Shown here: piece by piece, positions 10,364 through 21,979 of the stretch
How the letters are laid out: every line of letters starts with the position of its first letter
How positions within the stretch are numbered: the stretch's first letter is position 1
Source of the DNA: Cynocephalus volans
Lineage: Eukaryota; Chordata; Mammalia; Dermoptera; Cynocephalidae
NCBI RefSeq assembly: GCF_027409185.1
Contig: NC_084463.1
Coordinates: 53,190,907 to 53,254,906, forward strand
Direction: 5' to 3'
DNA length: 64,000 bases
Position numbers and translations under genes: made by a program
The notes under the pieces: model-generated
What the model was told of the DNA's origin: nothing
Database searches by the model: none
Seen by the model: the letters and a program-made list of their open reading frames with translations, nothing else

Positions 10364-13300
10364 TGGGGCCTTGGGTCTCTGTTCCCGACCATGACCATCA
10401 CGACACAGAAACCCAGGGTGCAGGTTGTGGTGGATGGGCGCCCCATTTCCTTCCTTTTAGACACCGGAGCCACTTTTTCGGTACTGAGGGAGTTCTGGGG
10501 CCCAACTACACCTTCCACCTCTCCTATTGTTGGGGTAGGAGGTAAACAGATTTTCCCTCATAAAACCCCCCTATTAACATGCACCATGCAAGATGTTTCC
10601 ACACCCTTCTCACACTCCTTCCTTGTCATGCCCCAATGTCCCATCCCTCTACTGGGAAGAGATATTCTCTCCCTTCTCAGGGCTACTATCAGCATCACCT
10701 CCCATGCCTCGCCTACCACACAGTTTTTTATAGCACTCCTGGCCAACAACTCGGACTCACGGCCTCCTTTTCCAACATTAACTGGGCCTGTCAACACAGT
10801 TGTCTGGGACACGTCAAGCCCCTCCACTGCAAAGTGTCCTCCAATACACATTAGGCTTAAGGACCCCACTAAATTTATATGCCAGGCCCAGTATCCCCTG
10901 ACCACCGCAGCCCTTCTTGGCCTTTGCCCCATCATTCAGGATTTACAAAAAAGGGGCCATCTCTGGCCCACTCACTCGCCTTTCATCACCCCTATACTAG
11001 CTGTAAAAAACCCTAACTTGACCTATCGCTTGGTGCAGGATTTGCGCCTCATTAACTCCTCAGTCATCCCTATCCATCCCTTAGTGCCCAATGTCTATAC
11101 CCTCCTTTCTCTCATCCCAGCCACCACAACCCATTTTTCGGTTTTGGATTTAAAGGATGATTTCTTCTCTATACCTCTAGCACCAAGCTCTCAAGATATT
11201 TTTGCTTTCACTTGGACTGATCCTCTCACCCGACACTCCTGACTATTTACCTGGACTGTTCTCCCACAGGGATTTTGGGACAGTCCTCACATCTTTGGCC
11301 AGGTTTTAGCCCAGGATCTCACTGATTTTTATGCCAACCACCCCAACTCCATGCTTCTTCAGTATGTAGATGACATTCTCTTATGCAGCCCCTCCTGGGA
11401 GCAATCTCAAGCAGATGCCGCTCACCTATTAAATCACTGAGCTAATAAAGGATATCGGGTCTCCCCACATAAAGCCCAAATTTCCCAGTCAATGGTAACC
11501 TACCTCGGCCTTCTCCTTTCCCCAGGGAAAAAGTCAATTACACTTAACAGAAAACAACTTCTCATGGACCTTCCCATTCCCCAAACAAAGGCTGAAATAT
11601 TGTCATTTTGGGGATTAGCTGGATACTTCAGAGCCTGGGTCCCAAATTATTCCCTCCTGGCCAGACCTCTGTATAACCTAACTAAGGGTCCCCCTGATGA
11701 ACCCCTACTCTCCTCCCCCCGCCATCCCTTTTTAAAATTGTGACAGACCCTTGTACAGGCGCCGGCACTTCATCTCCCTGATCTCTCTAAACCTTTCTTC
11801 TTGTACGTCCATGAGAAGGGCAGACAGGCACTCGGGGTGTTGGGACAGAATTATGGACCCACCTTTGCTCCCGTAGCATCCCTTTCTAAGCAGTTAGATC
11901 CCACCGTCCATGGATGGGCGCCCTGCATAAGGGCCCTAGCCACCGGACAGCTCTTACAAAAGGAGGCATACAAATTAACTTTCGGGGCACCATTAACTAT
12001 CCTTTCCCCCCACCACCTAAAGGATCTCCTGACATACAAGGGACTTCAATCCCTCCCTCCGTCCAGGGTTTTGTCCCTTCTCACCTCCTTCCTCGAAAAC
12101 CCTGACATCACTATTCTTCCATGCCCACCCTTAAATTCTGCCACATTACTTCCCATACCTTGTCCTTCAGGTATAGGCATCCCTTCCCATGATTGCCTGG
12201 AGGCCCTATAAAACTTCCAGCCCTGTCACTCCTCTATTCCAGAAGGACCTCTCTCTCATCCCGATGACATTTGGTTTACGGACGGTAGTTCTTTCAACAG
12301 GACTCTGCCCATTATGCAGGATATGCCATCACCTCTCTCACCAAAATCCTAGACGCCAAACCCCTACCCTCAGGCACTACCAACCAACAGGCTGAGCTTA
12401 TAGCAGCTACAAGAGCCTGTATTTTAGCCCAAGGTAAATCCCTCATGCTTTACACTGACTCCAAATATGTTTTCCACATCCTGTTGTCCCATGCTGCTGT
12501 GTGGAGGGAACAGGGCCCACTCACCACAAAAGGAAACTCAATCACTAATTCATCCCTTATCACCAAACTCATAGAGGCCTCTCGTCTGCCCGTCCGGCTT
12601 GGGGTAGTTCACTGCAAGTCTCATCAGAAAGACAACTCCCCTGTCACACAGGGCAATTCCAGGGCCCACGCAGCTGCACAAACAGCAGCCATGAATCCCG
12701 AACATAAACCTGCTCACCTTTCAGCCGCCCTCACTGACTTACCCCCCGCGGACAACACGGCCCTGCTCCAGCTTCTACGTGCTCTCTTCCACACTAGCCC
12801 CCAAACTTTGACCATCTTTTTACAAACTCTCTTTACGCTCATCCCTTTAGATAAAGCCCTCCTACAGGAAATTTCCTTTGCTTGTAAAGTCTGCTAGCGC
12901 TCTAACCCCAACACTCCTTTAAAACCTAGACCTTTCCCTTCCCACCAGGCCAGAGGTCACACACCTGCAGCTGATTGGCAGGTGGATGTCACGAACATGC
13001 CGCCTGTACAATGCACCAGACATCTCCTAGTGTTCGTAGATACCTTCTCTGGATGGGTAGAGGCCTTCCCCACATCTAATAAAAGGGCTATTACAGTGGC
13101 ATCCATCCTTCTCTGTCAGATTATCCTTAGGTTTGGAATGCCCACTTCATTACAGTCAGACAATGGTCCTGAGTTTATCTCTCAGATTACCCAGAAAGTT
13201 TCCCAAGCTCTCTCTTTTCAGTGGCACTTACACTGTCCCTATCGTCCCCAGGCTTCCGGAAAGGTAGAGAGATCCAACAGAACTCTTAAAAATATTTTAA

Positions 13301-13915
13301 CAAAATTATCCTTAGAACTACACCTGGACTGGGTTCAGCTACTCCCATTGGCCTTACTCAGGATAAGGGCTCTTCCCGAAAATCCCTCTCTGTTGTCTCC
13401 TTTTGAAGTAATGTACGGGCGTCCCCTCTTACCTCCAGGGCTCACTCCCTCCCAGGGTCCAATACCGCCAGACCTCAGTTTACCTCTCCTTTTCCATCTC
13501 CGCTCTGAACTTTGGAAATTTCAAGATTGGCTTCTTCCTGACCCTGCTTCCTCTCAAAACTTCTTGCCTCTCCACCCTGGACAACTAGTATATTACAGCT
13601 CCCCGGAAGAAAAAGGACCTCTCATGCCCAAGTGGGAGGGCCCCCACCCAGTGACTCTTTGCACCCCTACAGCTGCCAAACTCTCTACCTGGTAACCGTT
13701 TTGCTCCCTGGATTCACATTTCTAGATTAAAACCAGACACCCAGAACCTCATCCCCACCGGCGTCCAGGATATCTCAGAAGAGTCCCGAGGCTCCCCTCC
13801 ATCTACTCCTTCTCCCTCTTATTCTTGGACTCCGGACCCATCTAATCCCCTGAAATTGCGATTTTCCCACATTCCTGCCCTTCCTCTCCTCAACCAAAAG
13901 GATGCTCCCTCTTAG
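10364..13915 (+). pseudogene. pol: pro-pol, interrupted (protease, RT, RNase H, integrase)
   Basis: It encoded the viral enzymes. It follows the gag TGA in the same frame, the gammaretroviral readthrough arrangement. Protease has LLDTGA, with its DTG at 10460-10468. RT has LPQG near 11264 and the catalytic YVDD at 11363-11374. RNase H has FTDGSS near 12275. Integrase has D at 12985, D at 13159 and E at 13267, a D,D-35-E triad. In-frame stops occur at 11240, 11438, 11741, 12209 and 12895. The frame shifts between about 12290 and 12301, and again near 13680, after which a short C-terminal frame ends at 13915. Its end overlaps the env start. The domains are unmistakable and the gene is dead. Confidence 0.92.
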
Positions 13916-15527
13916 TATTCTTAACACTTTCTATATCCTCCTCCTCTTTCTCTTTATACTTCTTCAAGTTCCTCTTCTTCTCCGTCTTACGTATGGAGAT
14001 TTAAGGTGAGAGAGTCACACACACACAGCAAACACCAAAGTCACCCATTTGGCCGCTACTGCGGACTGCTCCATCAAAGGTTGCTCCGAGGCTGTCACTA
14101 TCACTCTTTCCAATTCCAAGTTAGTTAAACAAGCCAACCGCCCTCACCTTTGCTTCCTCTTTGATCAGACCCGCGATTACTGCCGCTGGTGGCCTGACAC
14201 CTATGGCGGCTGTCTGTATTGGTCATGTAAGATCCACTGGGGGTTAGGGTATATGGGACAGCCTACTGGTAGGAGACTTTTTCAGTGTGACAGCAAATGA
14301 CAGTGTTCTTTAACCATCCAGGACCCATGGGAGAGCCGATGGGCTACCAGCGTCCTTGCTTCTGTTTACTGTAATGGCTGTGCTTCACACCCCTGCGGAA
14401 CTTTTGAAATATCCCATGAGTATGTTCCTCTTCACGACCCTATATCTCTTGTCTCTACAGACATAAAACATCATGAACAGAACATCATATCCTCTTTAGA
14501 AAATGCCCCTTCCCTTCATGCCCTGGGCTCCCCTATGTATACTTGGTTACAGAACATCTCCGATACCCTGTCCTTTTTATACCAGACTGTTCCATCCATT
14601 TCACCCAGAAATTGCTTTTTGTGCACCTCCTTGGCTCACCCCCTGCTTGCCGCTGTTCCAGTCAACAACACTGACTCACTCCTTCGTCCAAACCCTTCCC
14701 AGGCCCCACTGCCCTCTTCACCCCTACCCAATGTTCCTTTGTGGGAGCCTGAGGATGGCAACCACACCCTCCTCCCTAGAACATGCCTTTGTGGCCCCAC
14801 TATTTCCAAATCTTTCAATGACCCCTTTTGCCAATACAGTCTGAACCTCACAAATACCACTCATGCATCGCCTGGAACCTTTTTTTGGTGCAATGGAACC
14901 CTTATCACCACTTTCCTCCCCAACATAACTTCTTGCCTTCTCATAACTGTTGTTCCCCAGCTCACCCTATACACCAGTTCAGAAATGTTTCACCTTCTTA
15001 ATCCCCCAGACCGACAGAAAAGAGTGGTTTTCCTCCCTATCTTGGTTGGTATGTCTTTAACCATTTCCGTCACCAGTGCCGGCCTCTCGGGGGGAACCCT
15101 ATGCCACTCTCTGTGGGCTGTCGAAGATATTAAATCCAGGTTAGAAAGGGCCCTCACATCCATGGCAGAATCTCTAACCTCCCTACAAAAACAAATAACT
15201 TCTTTGGCCCAAGTGACCCTCCAGAACAGGAGAGCCCTTGATCTGCTCACAGCAGAAAAATGTGGCACCTGCCTCTTCCTAAGAGAAGAATGTTGTTATT
15301 ATATTAACGAATCGGGTGTGGTAGAAAATAACATCATTAAACTCACTGGATTAGCTACCAGCCTGCGTGCCCCACCCGACTCCAGCCCATTCTCCTCTCT
15401 AATGTCCAACCCTCTCCTAACCTGGGTTTGGCCCATCCTCGGCTCCCTCTCTGTGATCCTTCTGGTATGCCTTTTTTTTACCTTGTATACTCAAGTTTTT
15501 ACAAACCCAAGTGGGCAAAATTTCTAA
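13902..15527 (+). pseudogene. env: env, two stops in SU, TM part open
   Basis: It encoded the envelope glycoprotein. The frame starts at ATG 13902, overlapping the end of pol, with a Leu/Phe-rich signal-peptide-like start. TGA stops lie at 14007 and 14298. From 14535 to 15527 the frame is open for 330 codons. That part has a CFLC (CxxC) motif at 14613-14624, several N-x-S/T sites, a furin-type RQKR at 15012-15023, a hydrophobic fusion-peptide-like segment, and an LQNRRALDLL stretch where gamma envelopes have their immunosuppressive-like domain. A C-x6-CC motif lies at 15270-15296, and a membrane anchor at about 15417-15490 is followed by a short tail. CxxC plus C-x6-CC marks a gamma-type envelope with covalent SU-TM linkage. 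Without the N-terminal part it would not be a complete envelope. Confidence 0.9.
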
Positions 15528-15901
15528 CGAGACTTTTAACCAGCTTTGACTTAGAAACTGCCAGCTCCCAGCTACTGATGAACCCTCCGCCTCTTCTCGG
15601 AAACTCCTCACCACATGCTGATGAAACATACAGGACGTGATGGATGCCTTCCTAGATGCACTTTCCTCCATGCCTGGCTACTACACCCAGTTTTTACACA
15701 TCAGGAATGGACTCAACAGATTATTGACTTATGGCTGCAGGGAACTTTCATCCATTTCACCCCCCAGGAGGTGCTTTTATATTCGACCATATTATGGGGT
15801 CTCCTGACCATATTCCTCCCTGACACTCCAACCCCTTCCCAAATGACATGCCCTAGCAGCAGGAAGTAGCCAGAAAGAGAAACGTCGCCCTTTTTCTAAC
15901 A
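15528..15901 (+). other. env-to-PPT spacer with an 84-codon open frame
   Basis: About 370 bp separate the env stop from the polypurine tract, long for a simple gammaretrovirus, where the tract usually follows closely. An 84-codon open frame runs 15615-15869 and a 55-codon ATG frame overlaps it from 15641. Neither resembles a protein I recognise. It may be a spacer, an accessory remnant or acquired sequence. Confidence 0.45.
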
Positions 15902-15917
15902 AAACAAAAAGGGAGGA
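15902..15917 (+). other. Polypurine tract
   Basis: AAACAAAAAGGGAGGA lies directly before the 3' LTR, the plus-strand priming site of reverse transcription. Confidence 0.8.
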
Positions 15918-16217
15918 ATATTAGGTCATATGAGAACACTTTCGGCCATGCCCCATCATGGCGCTGGCTACTCTTCTCTTCCGCCTTCTCCTTCCCGCCG
16001 GCACAAATCACACGCCAATCAGCCCAGGCTCCCTGCTCCTGACCCCTTAGCAACGCAATCCATCCAATCCCTGAACGCCCCGTGTCCTCGGCAAACCTAT
16101 CAGCTCTGTTCTAACCCTATAAAAGCAGATGTGCCCGCTGAATAAAAAACCTTCTCCGGTGAGCTGCCTTGCGTTTGTGTCTCATCCTTTAACTGGTACT
16201 GAATTTTATTCCTTTCA
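15918..16217 (+). mobile_element. 3' LTR, full length (~300 bp)
   Basis: It runs from TATTAGG (a decayed TG start) after the polypurine tract to CA at 16216-16217. It has CCAAT at about 16015, an intact TATAAAA at 16118-16124 and AATAAA at 16141-16146. Only this copy keeps the TATA box. It abuts MaLR sequence at 16218. Confidence 0.88.
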
Positions 16218-16650
16218 GAAGCCCTAAACCCTGGCACCTCAAGCCTGACCCTATTTGGAAATAGGGTCTTTGCAGATATGTAACTAGTTAAGGTGAGGTC
16301 AGACTGGAGTAGATTGGGCCCCTAATCCAATGTTACTGATGTCCTCATGAGAAGAAGGAAATTTGGACAGACATGCACACAGAAGAGGACGTCTGGTGAA
16401 GACGAGATGCATGGAGAGATGGTGGCTATGTGCAGATGAGGCAGAGACTGGAGTGAAAATGCTATGGCCAAGAGACACCTGAGGCTGTGAGGAGCAGGGA
16501 GAGGCAGGAAAAATCCTCCTGAAAGTCTCCAGAGGCAGTGTGGCCCTGCAGACACTTGAGTTTGGACTTCTGGTCTCCATAGGTGTGAGACAATAAACTT
16601 CTATTGCTTTAAGCCCCCTGTTTTCTGGCCCTTTGTTACTGTGGCCCTAG
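16218..16650 (+). mobile_element. MaLR (MLT1-like) LTR, entered by the provirus
   Basis: Phrases in MaLR order are visible: GAAGCCCTAAACCCTGG, 'ctatttggaaatagggtctttgcag', 'gtgaggtcagactggagtag', 'gggcccctaatccaatg', then 'ggacttctggtctcc' and 'gtgagacaataaacttctattg'. The sequence begins inside the LTR consensus rather than at its TG start, so the provirus or a rearrangement removed or displaced its first ~40 bp. Confidence 0.7.
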
Positions 16651-18874
16651 AATCTCTGAAACCCAGGCTCCACTTGTCCAGGGGACATGGTTGCTTCCCT
16701 CTGTCAAGCATAGGGCTCCGGCCCTGGATCTCACTGACACCCTGCTCTTCTTGGCTGCTCCCCACTGCCCCTGAACCCCAGAATCCTCCCTGCCTGTCCT
16801 CAATGACCCATAAACCTAGCCTGGCCTCCCTCCTGGCCCTGAAGAGTGGATGCTCTTGGGCTTCCCAAGTGCCACCTCTGCAGACCCCTGCTGAGACCTA
16901 GAGGCTCTGTCAGCAATGGAAGGCAGAATAGAATCCTCTCTGCCTTTTTGCCTTATCATGGGTCTCAATCCAGAGGGCCAGACAAGTGCCTCCAGGCCTG
17001 TGGATCCTGGTCTGCTATTTCCAGGACCTCATAAGGCCCATCCCCTGGCTCCGAGGAGCCCCATAGACACTCTCAGCCACAGGCAGCTCCAGCCCCACAG
17101 GACCCATCTCCACGTCTCCAGATCCCTGGCAGCCATGCCCTTTCCAGGAATCTGGCTCCAGCGTTTGGAGCCCGATGACTAGAAGGATGTGAGGAGCTGG
17201 GAAGCTGGGACTAGCATGGCCTCCTAGACCAGCCAAAGACATGGGGTCCCTGCCTCATTTGTTCCTGTCTGGCTTTGGGTCTCCCCACCCCTGGAACAGC
17301 ACATAGCCCCTGTCTCTGTTTCTCTCAGTCCAGTGGTGCATGAGCCACAGATGCTGAGAACTCCTGCAGGGATGAGAGTCCCAGTGCCAGGGTTGGGGGA
17401 TTTGTGATGCCCCACGGATGCTCCTCCCCATGGGGGAGCTGCACTGATTGACTGCAATGGCAAGGACAGCCACCACCACAGCATGGTCTGCCATGACATG
17501 GGCCCTGGGTTCCCAGGAGTCTCCCTGAGCTCCAGAAAAGTGGGGCCAGACCCCAGGGTGGCCACCAGAGCCAGCCAGGCTGGGCCTGGAGCTAGTGCTG
17601 AAGCCACAGCACAGGCTCCGTGGAGTTGCCTTTGGCCTCGGTGCACCTGCTGTTGGCTCCCACAAGGAGCAGAGAGATGGAGCTGTCACAGCCATCACAC
17701 AGAGTTCATGCCTGCTGACTCTAATGTAATTTACACATCTTTTTAACTTTGTTTTCTAGCTTTCAAAGGGGTCCTTAACCTCAGAGAGTTTGAGAGATGC
17801 TGATATAGCATCCAGGCCCAGCAGCAGGCAGACTCCAGAAGTCAGAGGTGGGGGAAACCCTGCGGTGTGACAGGAGGGGCTTGGTCCCACCGGGCTCTGC
17901 TCTCTGGCCATGGTGCTGCACCTCCACAGCTGGCCCCATCCCAAGAACTTAAACAAGAAAGTGGTATGAGGTAAAAATCATGGGTATGAGGGCTACCAGG
18001 CTCCTCTGTTGCAAATAGGTTCAAGGGGATTGTAATTAGGCATCATCTACCTCCTGTGAAGTTGGTAGGCTTAATTTTACAGGTGAGGAAAGAGGGACTC
18101 AGAGAGGTAAAGGGACTTGCCCATGGTCACACAGCCCTTGGCTTCAGGTCATCTGATTCCAAAGACCAGGCACTCTCCCCTTCCTCCTTTAGACCTGGGG
18201 CAGATAGTGTCCCTAGAAACACACATCCCACCTGCTTTTCCTACTTCTTTCAACTACACACACTATGGAGCCCTTGCTGCATGCAAGGTCCTGAGCTGGG
18301 CTGCCCTAGGGAAACAAACAGACAAATAAGAAAGACCTGGACCTGTCCCATGTTGCCTGGAGGGGAGCAGGGATGTGCGTACTATCTTCTTGTCACCTTT
18401 TCTGAACAACTGGCTGTGCCCCTGAGAGGATTAGCCTTGAGGAGACAGGAGCCCTGAGCAGCACTGCTCAGCCAGGGGGGAGGGCTGAGGTGGGGCAGGC
18501 ACTGCTGGTGCTCAGCAAAGGTTTGAGTGAATGAGTGCATGAGGGTTGGGTGGGGTGGAGGGAATTGGAGAGGACTGGAGTTGTTGGAACTCAACACAGA
18601 CCTTCCCTTCCCTGGGAACCACCCTGGTGTCACCAAAGCCCTCCTCCCCCCACATACACTTGAGAAGAAATCACTTTCAGGAACACAGTCAGAAGAGCCA
18701 GGCAGGGTGGGCTGGGGCCAGGGTGCTTGGTCAGGGTTTTATTTACTAGTCTTAGCCATTTCCTTCACCCCAAGGACTCAGTTTTCTTATCTTTAAGCTG
18801 AAGAGGCTGCTCTAGATCAGAGGTCAGCAATCTATATCCTTAGGCCAAATCCAGGCAGGGACCTCTTTTTGTAA
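16651..18874. other. Intergenic, MIR at about 18065-18180
   Basis: I find no gene in this moderately GC-rich stretch. Overlapping open frames of up to 147 codons at 17224-17746 lie on both strands and show no family motifs. A plus-strand MIR is clear at about 18065-18180 ('acaggtgaggaaag', 'cagagaggtaaagggacttgcccatggtcacacag'). Confidence 0.45.
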
Positions 18875-19117
18875 GAAGTTTGATAGAATTTGGATGTAGT
18901 GCCCCCTTCCCCCAAGCTCATGTCAAAATCTGATCTCCAACATGGCAATGTTGGGAGCAGTTTGGGTTATCAGGTGGATCTCTCATGAATAGATTAGTGG
19001 CCTGGGGAGGGAGGTTGAGTAGTGAGTGAGTTCTTTCTCTATTAGCTCCTACAAGAGTTGGTTGTTTAAAGGACCCTGACACTTTACCTATATCTCTCTT
19101 GCTTCCTCTCACCATGT
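18875..19117 (+). mobile_element. MaLR (MST-like) LTR, 5' part
   Basis: It reads from 'gtttgatagaatttggatgtagtgcccccttcccccaa' to 'gcttcctctcaccatgtg', the first half of an MST/THE1-type LTR in plus orientation. It stops where an opposite-strand MaLR LTR begins. Confidence 0.7.
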
Positions 19118-19535
19118 GTATTAGTCCGTTTGTGTTGCTATAACAGAAATACCTGAAGCTGGGTAATTTATTTTTTTTAAAAAGGAGGTTTATTTGGCTT
19201 ACAATTCTGGGACAGCTGCATCTGCCACAAGGCTAAGGCTGCTTCTACTGCAGGAAATGGCAGGCAGCCGGCAGGTATAAGCAGATCACATGGCGAGAGG
19301 AAGCAAGAGAGAGAGAGAGAGAGAGAGGAGGCACCAGGGTATTTTGAACAACCAGCTCTCATGGGAACTAATAGAGCGAGAGCTCACTCATTAATCACCC
19401 CTCCCCCAGGGAGAGCATTAATCCATTCATGAGGGATCTGCCCCAATGACTCAATCAGTTTCCAACACTGCCACATTGGAGATCAAATTTCCACATGAGT
19501 TTTGGAGGGGACAAGACATCCAAACTCCATCAGAA
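19118..19535 (-). mobile_element. MaLR (MST-like) LTR, minus strand
   Basis: The plus strand begins 'gtattagtccgtttgtgttgctataaca' and ends 'gttttggaggggacaagacatccaaac', the reverse complement of an MST-type LTR. It contains a GA run at about 19303-19330. With the LTR to its left it forms an inverted pair. Confidence 0.8.
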
Positions 19536-19680
19536 ATTATTTCAAATTTATAAAAAATTTGCAAAAGCAGTACAAAGAACATTGGTGTATCTTTTGCTAA
19601 CATTGACCAACTGTTAATATTTTACCCCATTTGCTTCATCATTTGTGCCTGCTCTCTTTCTCTCATACACACAATGTTTT

Positions 19681-19854
19681 AGGGGCTGGCTCATGGCTCA
19701 CTTGGGAGAGTGTGGTGCTGATAGCACCAAGGCCAAGGGTTCCGATCTCCATACAGAGATGGCTGGTTAGCTCACTGGGTGAGCGTGGTGCTGACAACAC
19801 AAAGTTAAGGGTTAAGATCCCCTTACTGGCCATCTTGAAAAAAAAATTAAAAAG
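19681..19854 (+). mobile_element. Dimeric tRNA-Ile-derived SINE (CYN-like)
   Basis: Two tRNA-like units lie head to tail. The right unit has an A-box-like TTAGCTCACTGGG and a B-box-like GGGTTAAGATCCCC. The left unit has TGGCTCACTTGGGA and GGGTTCCGATCTCC. Both resemble tRNA-Ile with little tRNA-unrelated sequence, and an A-rich tail follows. Perfect 16-bp direct repeats ATACACACAATGTTTT flank it (19665-19680, 19855-19870), showing L1-style retroposition. A SINE made only of tRNA-Ile units is what I know from colugos. Confidence 0.88.
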
Positions 19855-19870
19855 ATACACACAATGTTTT

Positions 19871-21299
19871 CCCTGAACCATCTGAGTGTAACTTACATAC
19901 GTCTTGGCCTCTTACCTCTAAATACTTAAGAGTGACTGTCCTAAGAATCGGGATATTCTCTTATATAGTCACAGTTCAGTTTTCTCAGTTGACCCAGTAG
20001 TGTCCTTCAGAGCTTTGTTCTCCTCCAGTACAGGATCCAGTCTTGGGTTTACTACTCATTTCTCTTTTGCTTCTTTTAACATGAAACATTTCCACAACCT
20101 TTCTTTGTCTTTTGCAACATTGACGTGTCCGAAGAATACAAACCCTCTTTTTTAATAAGACAGATTTTTTTTTGTGTTAACCTAATGTTTCTTCTTGATT
20201 AGATTGAGATGATCCTTTCGTATCAAGAAAGCTTCATGGATGACAGTGTGTCCTCCTCGGGATCACATCTGGAGGTACACAATGTTAATCTGTCCCTCAA
20301 TTTAACCGGTGAGTTTATTTTGATCACCAGTCAAGGTATTGTCAAATTTCTCTACTGTATTAATCACTGTTGTTGTTTTTTCTCCCTCACAAGTAATAAG
20401 GAATCTGTGGGAGACACTTTAAGCCCATGCAAATATCCTACTCCTCATCAAAATTCCTCATAGATTCAGCATCTATTGATTCTTCCCTAACCTACTCTTT
20501 TTTAAACCTTTTGCTATGAAAAATTTCATACATATGGAATAAATCTGGCTACAGCAATCAACAACTCATGGTCATCTTATCTTATTTGTACCCCCCACCC
20601 ACGTTCTGCCTTCCCCCTGGATTATTTGGCGTAAATCCCAGTATCATATAGCATTCATCTGTATATATTTCAGTATGAGTCTCTAAAAGAGAACTCTTTC
20701 ATAAAAGATATAACTGCAGTATATAATCACATTTTAAAAGTCAATAATAATTACTTAATGTGACCAAACATTAAACATGTTTAAATTTCTCTAAGTCTCT
20801 CCCCCTCCCTTTTAATTTCTTATAATTGATTTGTTTACATGTGGATCCAAACAAGTTCTGCTTGTAGCACTGGTTGCTATGTCAACTGTGTCTTATGTTT
20901 CTTTTAATCTATAGGTTCTCTCTTCATCTAATTTATTCCCCTTTACCCCATAAAGTTTTGCAGGTATGAACTGACTGGCTCCATCCCAGTAGTGTCATTT
21001 AACATGCTTCACCATCCTCTGCACTTCATGATGACAGGTTGCTGAAGCCTGAGGCTTTCAGAGGTGCATGTTCTTACAGCAGGAGGCCCGTTATGTCTCA
21101 TCATCTCTCTGTGATGTTAGCTGTCATCGATGATCGCTTGCTAGATCCATTATTTCAATAGGGGCTTGCAAAATACCATATTCTAATTATTTTATTCCCT
21201 CTTTATTTACTAGCAGGGATGCTTCAATAAGCAGCTGTTTATGGTCACCCTGAGGAAAAATTCACATAGAAATGACAGGGTAAATGCTTGACTCTTCTT
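19871..21299. other. AT-rich stretch with old L1 3' sequence (minus)
   Basis: No gene is seen. At about 20200-20520 the wording ('tttctctactgtattaatcactg', 'gagacactttaagcccatgcaaatatcc') resembles the reverse complement of an old L1 3' UTR. The surrounding AT-rich sequence is probably decayed L1 too. Confidence 0.4.
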
Positions 21300-21979
21300 T
21301 TTTACTTACTGGTTTTAGAAAAATGAATTGTTTCCTTTGTCTTCCAAAGAGACTGAAAGTTTGTTTGCTTTTGCTTCCTTGTCATTATATATATATATTT
21401 TCGTTTTGTTTTTCTGGTGGTAAGATTTAGTTTTTTTCTATTTCTCATTTGCATTTTTGTTCTACCAGTGGCTTTTGTTCTTGTGTAATCGTGGTAGTGA
21501 TTATCATTTTTCAGCTTCCACATGCAGGACTCCCTTGAGAATTTCTTGCAGGGCTGGTTGTGTGGTGGTGAACTTTGTATTTAAAGTATGTCTGTGTGGA
21601 TGGCATAGTGTTCAGTCTTCCTTTCATATCAAGCATGACAGTCTCTGCCTTAAGTAGAATATCTAGTTTAATTTTATGTGAACTAATTATTAACAACGTT
21701 GGATTTTGGTTTGCCATTTTTTATTTGTCTCATTTTCCTTTTCATCATTTGCTGTTCTTTTTTCTAACTTATTTTCTGTGAATCGATTCTTTAAGAGTTC
21801 ATTTTGATTCTTTTATTGGCTTTTATAAATAATTTTTAAAAAATAATTAACAAAATTTTATAATTTGGTAAATAACACATAAGATAAAAATTTACCATCT
21901 TAACCATATCTTTACATTTATGTGGTGTTCCATATGCTCACACTATTGTGCAGGAGATATTCAGAACTTTCATTTGGTG

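Larger units (their letters stand above)
8003..16217 (+). mobile_element. Provirus, gammaretrovirus-like ERV class I, tRNA-Phe PBS
   Basis: This is an 8.2-kb provirus in canonical order: 5' LTR (truncated), PBS, leader with a splice donor, gag, pro-pol, env, polypurine tract and 3' LTR. The PBS matches the complement of the tRNA-Phe 3' end with one difference, as in HERV-F/ERV-Fc-like groups. Over the ~210 bp both LTRs share I count about 13 substitutions and one 2-bp indel (roughly 6%), many at CpG sites. All three genes are interrupted, so it is not a functional provirus. Family naming below ERV class I is inferred. Confidence 0.92.

Noticed and set aside
17224..17746. Open frames of 140 and 147 codons on the minus strand
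   Set aside because: They overlap each other in a GC-rich stretch and show no motif, start context or splice pattern.
19681..19854. Possible tRNA-Ile genes
   Set aside because: Units are diverged, joined as a dimer, have an A-tail and target duplications, so they are SINEs.
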